Assembly: GCA_963738835.1 (NCBI GenBank)
Contig: CAVTYH010000003.1
Coordinates: 186,001-250,000, forward strand
Direction: 5' to 3'
Length of the DNA: 64,000 bases
Source of the DNA: CAVTYH01 sp963738835
GTDB lineage: Bacteria; Planctomycetota; Planctomycetia; Pirellulales; JADZDJ01
Below the pieces are notes generated by a model. That model had not been told where the DNA came from. It searched no databases and was given only the letters and a program-made list of their open reading frames with translations. Position numbers and translations under genes: made by a program. Positions within the stretch are counted from its first letter, which is position 1, and every line of letters starts with the position of its first letter. Shown one piece after another: positions 62,690-64,000 of this stretch.

Positions 62690-63585
62690 TGAACGACCAA
62701 CACGGAGCACGGGGCATTGTTCAACACGTACTCGCAGGTGCTGCCGATGAAAAGCCGGCCGAGACGCGTGCTTTGTTTGGCGCCAACCACGACTAAGTCG
62801 CTTGTCAGCTTGCGGGCCTGGTTGACAATCTCTGTGCCGGCGTGCCCTTCAACGACAATCGGCAGTAAACAACGTAGAGCTCTCGGAAACGCGCTTTCGA
62901 CCGATTGCAAGTCGCGCCGGGCTTCGGACAGTTGAGCGTCGTGCTCGTCGACCCAGATCTTAATCATTTGCTCAACATCGGGACCTCGGGTTTGAGCTTT
63001 CAGCCAATCAGGAATCGCTGCGCCCAGCACGCTGGGCACTACGCTGATTGCCGCACAGGCGGAATTCTCTGGCCAGGTGAACTTCTCGATTACCGCGGTT
63101 AACTGCCGGCCAGCTTTCGCGTTTTCGCAGGCTAGCAGCACCCGCAGCCCGATGGATGCGTTAGCGTCTTCGCGGGACCGCACGACAAGCACAGGCACTT
63201 TGCTGGCGTGAACCACGCGGCGCGACACACTTCCGAGCACCAATCGAAGCACTGGATTGAGCCCCCGCGCGCCGACAGCAATGAAATCGGCCTGGCAAGC
63301 TTCCGCCTGCTGCACAATAGCGGTACGCGGATCAGCCGGGCCGATAATTTTTTGCACGGTGGATTGCCAGGGCTTTCCGAGATGCGTGACGGCTTCAGTG
63401 AACATGGAATCCGCCAATGCTTTGTGTGCGTGCTCAACCGTCGCGGGATCGATTGCCGCAGCAGCGGAAACCGTGGGGGGTGAATAAAACAGTATTATCG
63501 AATCGTTTGGTGACAAAAGGCGGCATACTTGCCCGATCGCCGCAAAACTGGGCGCCGATCCATCAATGGCTACAAGGGCTTTCAT
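62680..63585 (-). CDS. Tandem universal stress protein (two UspA domains)
   Basis: The 301-aa protein from ATG 63585 has two Usp domains. Domain 1: MKALVAIDGSAPSFAAIGQV, DFIAVGARGLNPVLRLVLGS and VSRRVVHASKVPVLVVRS with the GS..V-type nucleotide pattern. Domain 2: LRVLLACENAKAGRQLTAVI and DLVVVGAKQSTRLGRLFIGS and TCEYVLNNAPCSVLVVH. It stands divergent from the cation ATPase gene, a frequent pairing. Confidence 0.92.
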   Translation of the reverse strand: MKALVAIDGSAPSFAAIGQVCRLLSPNDSIILFYSPPTVSAAAAIDPATVEHAHKALADSMFTEAVTHLGKPWQSTVQKIIGPADPRTAIVQQAEACQADFIAVGARGLNPVLRLVLGSVSRRVVHASKVPVLVVRSREDANASIGLRVLLACENAKAGRQLTAVIEKFTWPENSACAAISVVPSVLGAAIPDWLKAQTRGPDVEQMIKIWVDEHDAQLSEARRDLQSVESAFPRALRCLLPIVVEGHAGTEIVNQARKLTSDLVVVGAKQSTRLGRLFIGSTCEYVLNNAPCSVLVVHHA

Positions 63586-63729
63586 GGTCACTCGATTCGT
63601 GTTGTCGAGTTAGAAAACGACGTATGGAGTACGGCAATTTGCCAGCCGCCTTGGCCGCTGGCACAATGCCACGAGTTCAGTATCGACGCGATCCAAATCG
63701 TAGACAAGTGTGCGACGTTGAAAATTGAT

Positions 63730-64000
63730 ATGGACGCACCTCAGCAACGCCATTCCGTTCAACAGTCGGTCAGCGCTGAAAAATGCTTCGCGGCAACTAC
63801 AGACGCAACGCTGCACGCTCTCGGTACAGACATCAAAAGCGGCTTATCAACCGAAGAGGCAAATCAGCGCCGACAGCAGTTCGGCTTCAACGAGCTTGCC
63901 CAAAAGCCACCTCGGCCATGGTGGCAAAAGTTGGCCAACCAATTCAATGAATGGCTTGTGTGGATTTTAATCGTCGCGGCCCTAATTTCCGGCATCGTCG
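63730..64000 (+). CDS. Cation-transporting P-type ATPase, N-terminal part, cut by window edge
   Basis: From ATG 63730 the frame is open to the end of the window (90 codons). TLHALGTDIKSGLSTEEANQ and RRQQFGFNELAQKPPRPWWQ form the cation-ATPase N-terminal domain, then KLANQFNEWLVWILIVAALI and SGIV begin the first membrane helix. This is the SERCA/Na,K-ATPase-like type (Ca2+ or other cation transport). The P domain with DKTGT is outside the window. No ribosome binding site is obvious. Confidence 0.88.
   Translation, partial: MDAPQQRHSVQQSVSAEKCFAATTDATLHALGTDIKSGLSTEEANQRRQQFGFNELAQKPPRPWWQKLANQFNEWLVWILIVAALISGIV

Overview
The window reads as a chromosomal piece of a planctomycete (Planctomycetota, probably Pirellulales-like). 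The evidence is the family content: a PSCyt1/PSD1 (DUF1549/DUF1553) cytochrome-like protein followed by a Tat-exported DUF1501 protein, a DUF1559 pseudopilin-like protein, PEP-CTERM proteins (one with a dockerin-like segment), short membrane proteins that start with an RFSLR-type segment, ECF-type sigma factors, and an anti-sigma-like region next to a VWA protein. Base composition is moderately GC-rich, and intergenic DNA is crowded with short palindromic repeats.

Layout. 1-306 is the start of an exported beta-strand-repeat protein that runs off the left edge. 863-14605 is a flagellar block, all on the minus strand: flgF-flgG-flgA-flgH-flgI-flgJ-flgN-flgK-flgL-fliW-csrA and then flagellin. 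A near-consensus sigma-54 site lies at 14670-14685 upstream of flgF and a strong terminator lies after flagellin. 14915-18305 holds small membrane proteins, tRNA-Ser(CGA), a tyrosine-recombinase tail remnant and an AI-2E family permease. 18593-31169 is metabolic: SMP-30 lactonase, serine hydrolase, the GTPase Der, the DUF1549/1553-DUF1501 pair, a SAM methyltransferase and a GH35 beta-galactosidase. 31170-32932 is repeat-rich with a broken GxxExxY gene and dps.

32933-38220 is a probable defence or restriction-like island: a three-gene operon (645-aa GHKL/MORC-like ATPase and two unassigned proteins) opposite vsr, an 83-aa protein and a C5 cytosine methyltransferase. It is the best candidate here for an under-described system. 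After a 1.2-kb repeat region come rrf2-cysH, rhamnulokinase, a thiamine-diphosphate decarboxylase, photolyase, Cys-rich exported proteins, the DUF1559/PEP-CTERM cluster, floA and mnmA. Next come a sigma factor, an MGMT-like gene, a zinc-ribbon membrane protein, an ECF sigma/anti-sigma/VWA operon, a protoporphyrinogen oxidase-type gene, a universal stress protein and the start of a cation P-type ATPase that runs off the right edge.

A strong caveat: about a dozen otherwise well conserved genes carry one to three small indels or a premature stop (flagellin, flgL, flgN, the DUF1549 and DUF1501 genes, methyltransferase, beta-galactosidase, rrf2, rhaB, decarboxylase, MGMT-like, VWA). Many indels are in homopolymers or next to GCGC. 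The pattern looks more like consensus error than like decay of so many unrelated genes, so I give corrected gene spans and mark the breaks.
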